Shown: positions 23,184 through 33,837 of the stretch, one piece after another
Position numbering within the stretch: position 1 is the stretch's first letter
Layout of the letters: every line of letters starts with the position of its first letter
Assembly (NCBI RefSeq): GCF_947179515.1
Contig: NC_067485.1
Span: forward strand, 8,745,360 to 8,809,359
Length of the DNA: 64,000 nt
Reading direction: 5' to 3'
Origin: Apodemus sylvaticus
Taxonomy: Eukaryota; Chordata; Mammalia; Rodentia; Muridae
Program-made: the position numbers and the translations under genes
The notes under the pieces: model-generated
What the model was told of the DNA's origin: nothing
Databases searched by the model: none
Seen by the model: the letters and a program-made list of their open reading frames with translations, nothing else

Positions 23184-23194
23184 CCCCCCCCCCC
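23121..23194. repeat. (CT)n followed by a C run
   Basis: About 60 bp of pure CT ending in about 14 consecutive C, directly joined to the B1 that follows. Confidence 0.97.
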
Positions 23195-23330
23195 AAACAG
23201 GGTTTCTCTGTGTAGCCCTGGCTGTCCTGGAACTCTCATTTAGACCAGGCTGGCCTCGAACTCAGCAATCCTCCTGCCTCTGCCTCCCAAGTGCTGGGAT
23301 TAAAGGTATGCACCACCACTGCCCTGCTAC
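23195..23330 (-). mobile_element. B1 SINE
   Basis: aaacagggtttctctgtgta, gccctggctgtcctggaact, accaggctggcctcgaactc, tgcctctgcctcccaagtgc and gggattaaaggtatgcacca: near-consensus antisense B1. Confidence 0.97.
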
Positions 23331-23635
23331 AGTTCTTTTTTAAAAGCAAATTTGGTTTTTCTGTCTCCGTCTCACTTCTGACACTAGCGTCTAGGAATCA
23401 CTCTGGACAAAGCCTGTCCAGACTCTGATTTAGAGGGACTCAGGCTGTCAGTCCTCTGAGAGACCCCCATGTCTACAGAGATGCTAACGATCATATCCAA
23501 GGGGTGAGCACAGGTTTGAGTGAGGCTGAGAGAAAAGGTAGATAATAGAACAGTCACCAGCAGGGCTCTCAAAGACAGAGGAGCCCTTAGGAGGTGAACT
23601 GAGTAAGGTCCGAGGCAAGTTCTAGGGGGGCAGGG

Positions 23636-23761
23636 GGCAGCGGCAGAGCCCGGCTGCGGTGGAGAGGATGCTGTAGGTTCCGCTCAGGCTCTGTGAGCAC
23701 TAGGGCGGGTGGGCAGCGGCAGAACCTGGCTGCGGTGGAGAGGATGCTGTAAGTTCCACTG
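23636..23761. repeat. Tandem duplication, period 76 bp
   Basis: A 50-bp block starting ggcagcggcagag at 23636 recurs at 23712 as ggcagcggcagaa, both continuing with gctgcggtggagaggatgct and a gttcc[a/g]ct end. Four to five substitutions separate the copies. Confidence 0.9.
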
Positions 23762-24604
23762 CTCAGCAATGCAAACGCTGACGCAGGGTGGCTCTGTGAC
23801 CTCAGGCCTCTCAAAGCAGGGCAGCAGTGCGCGTGCATAGTGCTTAGGCAGCTGAAGAGACAGGGTGGCGGCGGCATTCGCTGAGGCTGCTGGGAAAGAG
23901 CAGAGTGGGTAAGTCAGTGACCACCGGAAGTCAGTCAGGGAGAGGGCCTAAGAAAGCGGAGGGGTGGGGCGGGGTGGCGGGCAGGGCAGGGTGGCGGGCA
24001 GGGCAGGCCAGCCACCTCCAGACCTGGGGGGCACTGCAATGAGAAGTTGACTAAGCAACTAGGGTTTCCCAGACTAGAGTGAAATTGAGCTCTTTGAAAA
24101 AAAGAACCTTCATTTAACCTGTTCTTTAGCGGTCGGGAGCTCTACTACTCTACAAATGTTCCTTTTTTAGGTATAACCTAGAGAGTAAAACATCTGTTTG
24201 TCCACAAACAGCAATCCAGTCTTCTTCTCTTGTTCCAAACACATGTCAGTAGAAGCTGGGGACAGGAAGGGGAGGGGTGCCCCTCTTGTCATTGCTTGTA
24301 GGACCTCCCAGCAGGCCCCTGACGCCTTGATGGGTACCGGAACTTCCTGCTGAGGAGCAGCTGGACTCTAGACCCAGACCCATGGCTGTTTTCACGGCCT
24401 CTGTGGAGAACTGACATTTTCAAAGCATGCAGCGGTTGGATTAAAGGGACAGCCGTTCCTTATTTATTTCCCACTCAATTAGAGGTAGGCAAATATCACA
24501 GTCATAGCAATGTCTACAGATGCTCTGACGTATGTGATTTTGTCCTAATAAACGCAACGTAAATGAACAGTATCTTGTTTCACAAAAGTGCATTTCCAAG
24601 AGGC
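23762..24604. other. Single-copy, partly G-rich sequence
   Basis: 23950-24010 is G-rich, with repeats of gggtggcgggcagggcag, so it could form G-quadruplex. No gene was recognised. The 23331-23635 segment before the duplication is also unassigned. Confidence 0.55.
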
Positions 24605-24895
24605 AGGGCAAAGGGTTCAGTTGGTGAGGGGCTTGCAGTGAAAGTATAAGGACCTGAGTTTGAATGGCCAGTGCGCACAAACCTGCCGGTGCCTGTATCC
24701 CAGCCCTGAAAGGCCGAGACCTGAGGATCCCGAGAGCTTGCAGATCAGGCAAGCTCACCGAGCAGCACGCACGCTCTGAGAAACACTGTCTCTGTTAAAG
24801 AAGGTGAGAGAGATGGAGGAAGACACCCGACATCAACCGCTAGCTTCTGAATATTCATGAACGTACGCACGCACAGCAGCACGCATGAATAGACA
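24605..24895 (+). mobile_element. B4 SINE (ID-B1 chimera)
   Basis: aggggcttgcagtgaaagta, gacctgagtttgaatggcca, gcctgtatcccagccctgaa, gacctgaggatcccgagagc, aaacactgtctctgtt and a CGCACGCACAGCAG-rich end follow the B4 order: tRNA-like head followed by a B1-like body. Confidence 0.7.
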
Positions 24896-27109
24896 TGTGA
24901 CTATTTACACAGGTACAGTCTCACACAGATCCCCTTCACTATGACACTGAGATATAGACAACTTGAACAGAGGAAACGTCGGAATGTAGGTCTGGGCTAA
25001 TGGGATTCCGGGGTGTCCATTCTTGGTGACACAGCAGTGTTACTCTCAGCAGAACATCATGGCTGAAGTGTGTGGCGGAAGAAAACCACCCACTTCCTGT
25101 TAGCCAGAAAGCTGAGGGAGAAGGAGCCGGTGTCTCGGTATAACCTTCAAGGGCGTGCATTCTGCCTGTCGCCTGCAGCAAGGCCCTGCCTCCCAATAGT
25201 GCTGCTGGCTGAGATCCGAGACACTAACCGCTGAGCGTCGGGAGACAGGACATGAGGCCAAAGAACTAAATCCGTGCCAGTTCTCGTACGCCATACGTGA
25301 ATCACCTTGCAGTCATCCGGTTTATCCCTTTCAAGTTATGCCCAGAGCTGGAACGTCTCACACGGGTGTGAGCAAAGCATAGGTAAGCCAGGTCCACAAG
25401 TACTTCGAATGTATCTTGTTCACAAGCATTTGGAATTCCGGCACATGGAAAGTTAGTACTTGGGGAACTCCACCCTGATGTGATTGCTGTACGAAGACAA
25501 CACAACTTGGATTCTTAATGCCACGCCTAAGGTGAACCTCCAAGCAGTTCGGAGAAGCAATGCCAATACTATTCCATGGAGAGGGTTTTGTTTTTCCAGC
25601 AGACAGGTGGACTTAGCATTAGAAGAGAATCATTCATTCCTAAAGCATTAATGGTACCGTGTATTTGTAAGTGAATCTCATTTTAACATTGATTTCCAGT
25701 ATCTCAGAGACAGTCTCCCAAACTTCTGCTCCTCCCCGTTAGCTGCAATGACCGTACAGACCAGGAGCAAGAGCAGTCTCCCAACAGCCAGTTGCTTACC
25801 CGACGGGCAGCGTCAAACAAAGGAGCTCCAAGCTGTAGCCCCTAAGAGACAGTGGCTCACTCCAGCACAGAAGACCTTCAGCTCCTGGGCTCTACCGGGA
25901 GTTTTTTTGATAGACAAATGGGAGCAGAGATGTGCCAGCCCAAGGATGTTTGCTTCAGCAGACACGCAAGAACTGAAAATGGCTCAAAACGTGCTAGAGG
26001 GCACATGGGGCACCAGGCTGAGATACCAGACTCATCGGCGCAGGAGGGTTCAACAGAATACTGAGAGTTCGACTGGGCTGAGGTCAAGTGCAGTGCAGGT
26101 CTCCACTCTGGCCAGGTGCTCATGATCAAATAATTCCATTTACTTCAGAGCCTGTTCCTTAGTTTAGAAAACAATAATTTACCAGCTGGTGAGGACTGGC
26201 CATGCATCCAGACAGGTTGGCAAACCATTTTGTAAAGGGTTGGAGATGTATAGCACATCTCTAGAGCAACCATTCATCTATCCACTGTAGCATGGAATAG
26301 TCATAGGCTGTATGTAAATGAACGTGTGACAGGAGTGAATCTGTGTTGTAACAAAATTTTATTGACAAAACCAGGAAACAGACAGGCAGTGACCAAAGGG
26401 CCACATTCTGGTAAGGTTCATGTAGAATATGCCAAATACGTGGCCTGGGTGACGTATCGGTTCCGAGCCTGCTTATCCTCAAGCAGGAGCCATGTGTGCC
26501 TCTTCGAATCACAGGGGACTGACTCATACAAATTACATTTCCAATCCTCCTTGCCAGAAGAGTAGAGCCAACCCAAGGAGCGCTCCATTCAGCTGCCGTT
26601 CTGATAGGCTCAGTAGAAGACTGAAAGTGGAGTTAGCCAATGAGAGGTAGAGGTGGGAGGGAGCTTGGGGGGTTAAGAAGCTCTCCAAGCAGCCTGCCAT
26701 TCTGATAGGCTCAGTCAGTCTACCCTTAGCCCCAGTTCCCAGTTCCTGCTGGGCAGCCCGGCAGCCCAACCCTGGTAAAATTGTTCGTTCCTTTACTCCC
26801 TCCCACTGTTGGGTGGAAGCACTTGAGATCTCGGTCTCCACAACACCCTCTGCTGTCTTCTCCCCTTTTCCTCAGTGTCCCCCTCCCTGTAAACACCGCC
26901 TACACTTCCATTACATCTGTTGAGCTGATCAGATTGAACTCATTTGTCTTCCAAACTGGACCTGACTCCATAAATAGTCACAGATCTTGATTTATTCCTC
27001 TTAACGCTCTGGGTGTCTTTAATTTCATTACAGAATGTTTCTGCATTGTGCCTGTGAATTGGATATTATACCATGCCTACAAGGAGAAATGCAAACTCCT
27101 AGTTATTAA
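24896..27109. other. Single-copy sequence, no gene recognised
   Basis: Over 2 kb with little recognised repeat. A short direct repeat lies at 26588-26615 and 26691-26718 (ttctgataggctcagt), with agccaatgag (inverted-CCAAT-like context) between. Frames such as 25748-26125 (125 codons) have no recognisable domain. Confidence 0.5.
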
Positions 27110-27165
27110 GTTAATATGTACATAATGAGCACCTACTGTGTGCCGGGGAACAGAAAGTGTGCTTA
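27110..27165 (-). mobile_element. MIR/L2-type 3'-end fragment
   Basis: cataatgagcacctactgtg followed by tgccggg resembles the antisense MIR/L2 end (TGAGCACCTACTATGTGCCA). Confidence 0.55.
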
Positions 27166-27244
27166 CTGGTGGGTGACTTTATTCACCACCCAACCCAGAG
27201 CTTTCATATTACACACAAGTTGGGCCCACCCGCAAGCGTAGGTA

Positions 27245-27465
27245 ATGGTTATTGGAAATGTTAATTGTGCCAGGCTCTCATCTAAGCATTTTAAATATTA
27301 ATAATTTAACTTACTTAACTCACATAATAGCCCAGCGAAGTAGGCAACACCATTGTCTCATCTTAAAAAAGTGAAAAACTGATGCACAGAGATAAAAGAA
27401 TGTGTCCAGAAATACCGCCAGCAAGCGGCGGAGCTGGGATTTGAACAGAGGCCGTCTGGGGCTGC
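27245..27465 (-). mobile_element. MIR SINE, nearly complete
   Basis: Antisense MIR in full order: gtgccaggctctcatctaag, cattttaaatattaataatt, taactcacataatagcccag, cattgtctcatctt, actgatgcacagagataaaa, ccagcaagcggcggagctgg, gatttgaacagaggc. The last two blocks match the MIR core GGCAGAGCTGGGATTTGAAC. An ancient tRNA-derived SINE. A 91-codon plus frame crosses its downstream end but is unlikely to be coding. Confidence 0.85.
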
Positions 27466-28019
27466 ACCTCAAGTACCTCCCTCCCAGAACAGTGGGCGGA
27501 GTGGTCAAGGCCGCGACGAGAATCACATCCTCCTTCAGTTCAAATTATATATTCCAACCATTAGTGACTTGGCAGCCCCTCGTTAGACCAACTGAGACGG
27601 CAGCCGAAATAACGAAAAGTCGTTTTATGTCTCTTTACAGCTCCGTGGACTCCACAGAAGGATGGAAACGTCAATAAGGAGCCCACTACACCAGCCATAA
27701 AAAAACACTTGCAAACAGTCCAAAAGCCGACAGACACCAGGAAATCCATAAAGTCAGACTTCGGTGGTGGGTAATGATCTAGTTAGGGCTTTCTGAAAAT
27801 ATTTAAGCTGATGATGCTTTCTTCAAATAAAAGCTTTCGGGGGAGGGGCCTTCTCCTAGCATTTATAACAGTTGGCAAATAGAAATGGCTTTCCTCTTTA
27901 GCACTGGGCAGAATATTCTAGAAGCTTCTCTGTGCCCCACCCTCCAGTTCTTAGAGGCTCCTTGAGTAGCCTCCCCCGGGGCCCCATTTTATAAAGCTAT
28001 CATTCTACCTAGCGCGCTC
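27466..28019. other. Single-copy sequence, no gene recognised
   Basis: Ordinary DNA with no family signature. Confidence 0.5.
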
Positions 28020-28085
28020 AGAACCGCTGAGACAGAGATTAACCCAAGGTCATTCAGGGAGTTATGGCAGAGTCGAGGTCAAAGG
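28020..28085 (-). mobile_element. MIR core fragment
   Basis: gaaccgctgagacagagatt, aacccaaggtcattcaggga and gttatggcagagtcgaggtc follow the antisense MIR core (ACTGAGGCACAGAGAGG, CCCAAGGTCACACAGC, GGCAGAGCCGGGAT). Confidence 0.65.
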
Positions 28086-29636
28086 AAAGGCTGTCCTGCC
28101 ATACTCTTTAAACTTGGCTTTCCAGGAGCCGTCTATCCCGTGGGCAGCTGTGGGGTTCTCTCCGAGCCATCCCCGGGGCGGCAGGAGTGAGAAGCCTGAG
28201 CAGAAGCAGGGCTTCAGCAGCCTCCGTGTGGAACAGCCCCGCCCACCCCAAGGGTCTAACCACCCTGGGCTGTGTAGTTAAAGCACCATGAGCTAAGCAG
28301 CTCTCTGATCCACCTGCGGCAACATTTAAAACTGCCCAGCAAGAAGCATTCCCCAGGGTATCAGAGGCCCAAACGCTGTGAGTAGTCAAGCAGGTTTGGA
28401 TGCAGATCTGGTCCGCCCTCCCCATTTCCCCCTCCAGCATTCCTCTCGCTGCTGCACGCGGTCCTTTTATGGTATGGCAGCAGGGTTCCATTGCATTTGA
28501 GCCCAGGATCGGGGGAGTACCCATGGGCTTCCGCACCGCAGTGGTTGTACACATCCCATGTCTCTCTGAGCCGTTCTCTTGATGTAACCAACAAACTCCA
28601 GCTGCCTTTTAACGTGTGAGGTTCCCAGTTCTCAGCGTGGGGGAAGAAAAGCCCTGGAAAAGCAGCGCTCTGAGCCTAGGAAACCAGAGTGAGACAAATG
28701 CCTGCCCACTAAGCCAGAGGAGCTGTGGGTACAGCAGCCTGGTCATAGGGCACGTTAGCCTGGTACAGCAGCCTGGTAATAGGGCACGTTAGCCTTGCCA
28801 GGCAATGCCCGCTCTCTGGAGAAGCACATTTCAGATCAGTACTCAGACAACGTTGCTGATAGTCAAGACACCTCAAACCACCCTGTATTTCCCATTTGCA
28901 GATGGAGTCCAGTCCTTCAGATTTCCTCTCCTCCCAAATAAACTATTATCTTGATTTACTCTCTGAAGAGAGCAGCGCGAGGGTCTCTCATCTGCTTTCT
29001 GTTCCTTCTCTCTGACTGACTTGTTTTCTTTGCACAGATAGAACCTCAGAAGTTGTGCTTGAATTACCATCAAGCCAAGTCTTACAGAGACACAAGGTTC
29101 TGACAGTTTTCCTTTGACAGATTAGACAGTCATTATTTTGTTCTGGCTTTTAACAGCTTTTCAGCCTAGCCTTCAGCCCGAGTTCTCTCCACTCTAAGAT
29201 GACAAGGCAAATTAGATGCAACCTCTGCACTTTCTCCGCCTGCCTTTCCAGAGACCCTGAGTCCCTAATGTCTGTGAGGTTATTGGCTTGCTTCGCTTGT
29301 TTGTTCTTTCCAGTGAACTCTTTTTTTTTTTTTCAAATTCCAGGAAATTGGTAAAGTTCATATCGAAAAGAAAAAAAGCTAGTATCCCAATGTCTGTTAC
29401 CTTAGGATGTCCTCCCATGGGATTGGGCATGATCAGATTGGTCACAAGTCCAACATCACCTATTTTCCTGTCTTCCTAGTACCCCCACTTTGACAGAAGG
29501 CTTGATGAAGTCAGACTAATGCTGAAGAACCGCCTTCAGGCTAGAGCACCCAAAGCTCTAGCCCACCTGACTTTAGACCCATGGAACTCATGGATGCAAG
29601 TTACACCCACCCCTGCTTGTCTGTCACCTCTGCATG
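28086..29636. other. Single-copy sequence with a 34-bp tandem duplication
   Basis: A 34-bp unit starting tacagcagcctggt is duplicated at 28730-28763 and 28764-28797 with two substitutions (tcataggg/taataggg and a terminal base). A 148-codon minus frame at 28108-28554 shows no domain. A T run occurs at 29321-29332. Confidence 0.6.
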
Positions 29637-29765
29637 GAGAGCTGAGGTAAAGCGATCATGAGAGTGAGGTCAGTATGAACTGTATAGCAAGTTCAAGGCT
29701 GGCTTGCACTGTAAACCACACAGAGACCCTGTCTCTAATAGTAATAGTAATACTAATAGCAACAA
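29637..29765 (+). mobile_element. B1-related SINE fragment with (TAG/TAA)n tail
   Basis: gagctgaggtaaagcgatca, gcaagttcaaggctggcttg and agagaccctgtctctaatag resemble the 3' half of B1; the tail is a tagtaatagtaata triplet run. Confidence 0.6.
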
Positions 29766-29844
29766 TAGTGTTAGGACTTGAGGGAAACTTGTATTTTCCA
29801 TTCTAATTCCATTGTTATTTACTATGATATAAAGGAAACTCATT

Positions 29845-30010
29845 CTTTTTTTTTTAAAGATTTATTTATTATTTGTGAGTACACTGTAGCTGTCTTCAGA
29901 CTCCCCAGAAGAGGGCATCAGATCTCATTACAGATGAGCCACCATGTGGTTGCTGGGATTTGAACTCAGGACCTCTGGAAGAACAATCAGCACTCTTAAC
30001 CACTGAGCCA
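29845..30010 (-). mobile_element. B2 SINE
   Basis: ttttttaaagatttatttat, gtacactgtagctgtcttca, cagaagagggcatcagatct, gtggttgctgggatttgaac, ctcttaaccactgagcca: antisense B2. The flanks aactcattctt and aactctttctt differ by one base and are probably its target-site duplication. Confidence 0.95.
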
Positions 30011-30134
30011 AACTCTTTCTTCTTAATCACCTCCCATATAGCATTCCAGTTTTACTATCTATGTACACACCACTACACAGTAAACTAGTCTATCGTGTTT
30101 TGGAATTTCTCATGTGGGTTCTGTGGTGGGGGAG

Positions 30135-30136
<2 letters not shown>

Positions 30137-30171
<35 letters not shown>
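30137..30171. repeat. (GT)n microsatellite
   Basis: About 17 GT units, joined on its right to the T-rich start of a degenerate SINE. Confidence 0.96.
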
Positions 30172-30172
<1 letters not shown>

Positions 30173-30224
30173 TTTATTAAAGACTTACAGGCTTTGGTCC
30201 TGCTAGTCCCACAATGGCTGACTA

Positions 30225-30640
30225 CCAGCAGAAGGTCCAAGAATCCATCTTTGTTCACATGTATTCAGGTACATGTGGAAGCCTGAGGTGAACCTTCGGC
30301 AACACTCATCAGTTGCTCTCCACCTTGGGTTTCCGTTTGTTGTTGTTGCTTGCTGCTTGCTGTTTGCTTGCTGCTTGCTTGCTGTTTGCTTGCTGCTTGC
30401 TTGCTGTTTGCTGCTTGCTTGCTTGCTGCTTTCTTGCTTGCAGACAGTTTTCACTGGTCTAGAGCTCACTAAGAAGGCTATGCCAGAGAGTCCTGGACAA
30501 CGGGACTTCCACCTCTCCAGAACTAGGACTGTACACACATCCCCACGCCCATTTCCTTCGGGCTCTGAGGACAGAGCCCAGGTCTTCATGCTTACACAGC
30601 AAGCACTTTACCAACTGAGGCACCTCCCAGCCCTGCTTTA
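30225..30640 (-). mobile_element. B4-type SINE, expanded by an internal GCTT repeat
   Basis: Antisense B4-like order: catgtattcaggtacatgtg, gaagcctgaggtgaac, cactcatcagttgctctcca, agagctcactaagaaggct, cccaggtcttcatgctt and caagcactttaccaactgag. Between the two halves lies about 95 bp of gcttgctgttt/gcttgctgctt repeats (30346-30441), so the element is interrupted by a grown microsatellite. Confidence 0.62.
30346..30441. repeat. (GCTT/GCTGTTT)n tandem repeat
   Basis: Imperfect array of ttgcttgctgcttgctgt units with a roughly 18-bp beat; ends in ttgcttgcag. The open plus frame across it is a run of Leu, Ala and Cys. Confidence 0.93.
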
Positions 30641-32895
30641 AACTGAAATAACACTGCATTTTTTTTACAAGATATTAAATAAGGGACAAAGGGTGATAAC
30701 ACAGAAGGAAGCAGTCTAGAACCACACTGTTCCATGTTGCGGCCACCTTTTGCTACCAAGCACTGAGGAACTAATCCAAAATAGCACAAGCTGGAAGAAA
30801 CTGCACAGAATTTGGAGAAAAACATGCTGATCGGTGCCATGGGTAGCCGTGTGTCCCTCCTGATAGAGGAAAGAGAAATGGCTCCTTTTGGCAGATGGAA
30901 ACTGGTTTCACAAGCTCCAAAAGAGCGGTGGCTTTTATCTACTGCAAGAACTCCTCCTACAGGAGGAGTCCAGGCTGAGGTCATTTCTAGATGTTTGGAC
31001 TGCCTTCGGGGGTTCAGGGACCCAACACCCACCTGTTTATTAGAGTAAAGAGGACGCCATTTTTCAACACCTTTTGCCAATGGTCACTCACACTTGCATC
31101 CTTCTGTTCCTCGGTCCTTCCCTTCTTCCCTTGTACCTCAGGCCATAGGGCCTGTGTCTCGGGCACGGTGGCTCCTATGCTCTCCTCCCCATCTCTTCCC
31201 TCACTGAAAGGAGGGCTTTGACTCCTGTGTGCACACGAGAGCTCAGACCCTCTCCTTCACATTCGAAGACCATTCACTCTTCATGGAATGAAGAGACTTT
31301 GTGCCTTAGAACAAGGAAAACAAAACCCACTGACGCCTCTGTTCTGCTGAGTGTTAAAAATTTGCACATGTGTATTGTAATCCATCAGATGTCAGGGACA
31401 CGTCGAAGCCTAGGCAGTAGTCATCTCCACATGAAGTTCACGTGTGGACTAACTGATCCTCCTCCACTTGTTTTCAAATGGGTGAAAGGAACTGGCCACC
31501 CTTTCTATTGGCCCTGCAGTTGGTGGCTTACCGGTTACTCTTGCCAAAGTAATGCCCTCAGAATTCCTTCTCCTCCATCACTCAGTGTAGCAGAGGGGGC
31601 TGGGACTCGAGTGAACTTGAGCATTTACACTGTGGTCCTTGGTCTAATTTGGCATCTTAAATCTATCATTGTGGGTGGTAAAGCCATACCAGGAAGGTTG
31701 GTAAGGGAGAGCAGGTGGAGACCCGGAGACTCGGTGGGCACACCCCTGGGGCTCAGGTGACTCCCAGCTCCCTGCCCAACTCCTGACTTGGAACACCTGC
31801 CATGCTTCTCACATATAAGAAATGTGACCTGTGGTCACTTAGGCCCAAAGCAGAGATCTCCATGCTAGTGAGGTACCTAGAGGCCCAGAAGGCTTAGCCC
31901 ATAAGCTTCCCTTCCCAGACATCCCTCCCTACAAAAGGCTTTTAATCTCAGACCTACCCTGAGAAACTGGAGTATGGTTTTACACATCCATTTTCCGCCA
32001 TGGCAGTAAACTGTTTAGAATCCACTGTGGGAGCCATGAAGAAGGCCTTCGCCTACAGAACCGCAGCCTACCTCCCGTAGAAGGCCTCTCTGCACTCCCA
32101 GCCACAACCTACACCAAGCCCGCCTCCCCCAAGCTAAGGACAATCATCCCCCCCACCCCCGCCCCACCCCCACCCCTGCCCTCCTCTGGGCCCTGAGCTA
32201 GATGCTGCTGTCCCCAGCCCATGGGTCCCATTGCTTTCCTCTGCTTTTCTGAGACTCCCAGCAGCACCTGGGTGTCCAAGAGTCTGAGAACCCCACAGCG
32301 CTGGCCTCATTGCAGACCCAGGGACCCCCACACCCAGCTCCAGCTTTCCCCAGCAGCAGCGTGGGATGAGGCGGGATGAGCACAAACTCCCTGCACTCTG
32401 CCTACCCAAGTGACGGCGCCCTGTGGCACAGCAGACTTGGTCGTACAACCCCACATATCATCCTACAGTCTCCTCTAAAATGCCCATCCTGAAGTCCTAC
32501 GTCATCACCATGGACACCCACCAGATCTCTCTTGTCCATGCCCCTCCTCGATTTATTTTTAAAAGCTGGAGCTTAACAAGAAGCATCTCTGACCCTGTGT
32601 GGAATCTTAGGCTATGCAATCTCAGCTCATTCCCTCATCTTTCTGTCCAGGGCTGCTTGGCTGGGAAGCTAAGGTTCCCACCCGCAGCCACACAGAGCAA
32701 GACAGCAATCCAAGTAAAGCTACAAAGAGTGGATCTTAGGCTGAGCATGAACTCTGACTCCCCTGGCCTCTCAGAGCCTGAATATTCCCCAGCTACTACA
32801 AGACAGGTAGGTTACTGCAAGTGGACAGAGGTGAACTTAATCACAGTAAGCTCTTTCTTTTCTTGAATTTATTGGGGGTTTGTTGTTTGCTGTTG
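30641..32895. other. Single-copy sequence, no gene recognised
   Basis: This stretch has the longest non-repeat frames, 162 codons minus (30592-31080, partly in the SINE) and 180 codons plus (31218-31760), but no domain, signal peptide or convincing splice context. A perfect hairpin ACTCCTCCT-ac-AGGAGGAGT lies at 30950-30969. A C-rich run occurs at 32147-32180. A MIR-like piece may lie near 32585-32660. Confidence 0.5.
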
Positions 32896-33021
32896 TGTTT
32901 TTAAAAGAGGGTCACATAGGGTCACACGAGGGTCACACGTAGCCCAGGGTTGCCCTGACATCTCAGTCCTCCTGCCTTAACCTCCCAAAGTGGGGTTACC
33001 AGTATGTGCCACTGTGCTTGG
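32896..33021 (-). mobile_element. B1-related SINE, old
   Basis: gggtcacatagggtcacacg, tagcccagggttgccctgac, tctcagtcctcctgccttaa, cctcccaaagtggggttacc and tatgtgccactgtgcttgg follow antisense B1/7SL order at low identity. Confidence 0.75.
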
Positions 33022-33202
33022 TTTGTGGTAGGTCCCTAAGGAATGGGTGACTTCTTTCATCATAGGCGCTTCAGGGTAAAGTGCCCCGACTCTCCCTACT
33101 TGCAAGAAAGGGTCAGTTATGACCTCTGAGAATATTTCCTTCCTCAAAATCCTGTCCTAAGGTGTTTTCTCTTCACATTATTGTTTATAACCATCTGTAG
33201 TG

Positions 33203-33563
33203 GGTATTCCTGGTTGTCAACTTGACCATATCCGGAATGAACTACAATCTAGAATTGGAAGGCTCACCTATGATCCTAATCTGGAGGCTCAGAGATACAA
33301 GTTTCTGACCTGGATCTTTGCATGGAGATCTTGAAGCATAGTGTCTATGAATTCCAGAAGGTTAAGACAAGGAGATTTATGGGTTCAAGGTCATCTGGGA
33401 TTAAAGGGACTGAGCAACTGCTAGATCCTTGGACTTCCATCCACAGCTGCTGCTGACCATTGTTGGGGAGTTGGACTACAGGCTGTAAGTCATCAACAAA
33501 TCCCCTTACTATATAGAGACTGCCCACACGTTCTGTGACTCTAGAGAACCCTGACTAACACAC
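33203..33563 (+). mobile_element. Rodent LTR-like dispersed repeat, family 3
   Basis: Starts with tattcctggttgtcaacttg and accatatccggaatgaact, continues with ttggaaggctcacctatgat, gacctggatctttgcatgga and ggacttccatccacagctgc, and ends aaccctgactaacaca. The TG...CA style and the position of catcaacaaatccc, where a polyA signal is expected, fit a short LTR. Family name not certain. Confidence 0.7.
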
Positions 33564-33666
33564 CATCTAAGACCTTTCTTCTGTGTCTAGAAAAGAGGGA
33601 GAAGGGCTGAGGCCAGGAGAATAGGCACACTTTCTATAGCACTTTGAACTTCCAATCAGTGACAGA

Positions 33667-33837
33667 GGCTGGAGAGATGGCTCAGTGGTTAAGAGCACTG
33701 ACTGCTCTTCCATAGGTCCTGAGTTCAAGTCCCAGCAACTACATGGTGACTCACAACTGTCTGTAATGGGATCCAATGCCCTTTTCTTGTTTGTGTGAAG
33801 ACAACAGCAGTGTATTCCTATAAATTCAAAAAAAAAG
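33667..33837 (+). mobile_element. B2 SINE
   Basis: ggctggagagatggctcagt, ggttaagagcactgactgct, gtcctgagttcaagtcccag, caactacatggtgactcaca, ctgtaatgggatccaatgcc and an A-tail: near-consensus B2 with A and B boxes. Confidence 0.97.

Noticed and set aside
30592..31080. 162-codon minus-strand frame
   Set aside because: Its 3' end runs into a B4-type SINE and no family is recognised.
31218..31760. 180-codon plus-strand frame outside repeats
   Set aside because: No recognisable domain or signal, composition like its surroundings, and no splice or promoter evidence. At this window size a frame of this length can occur by chance.
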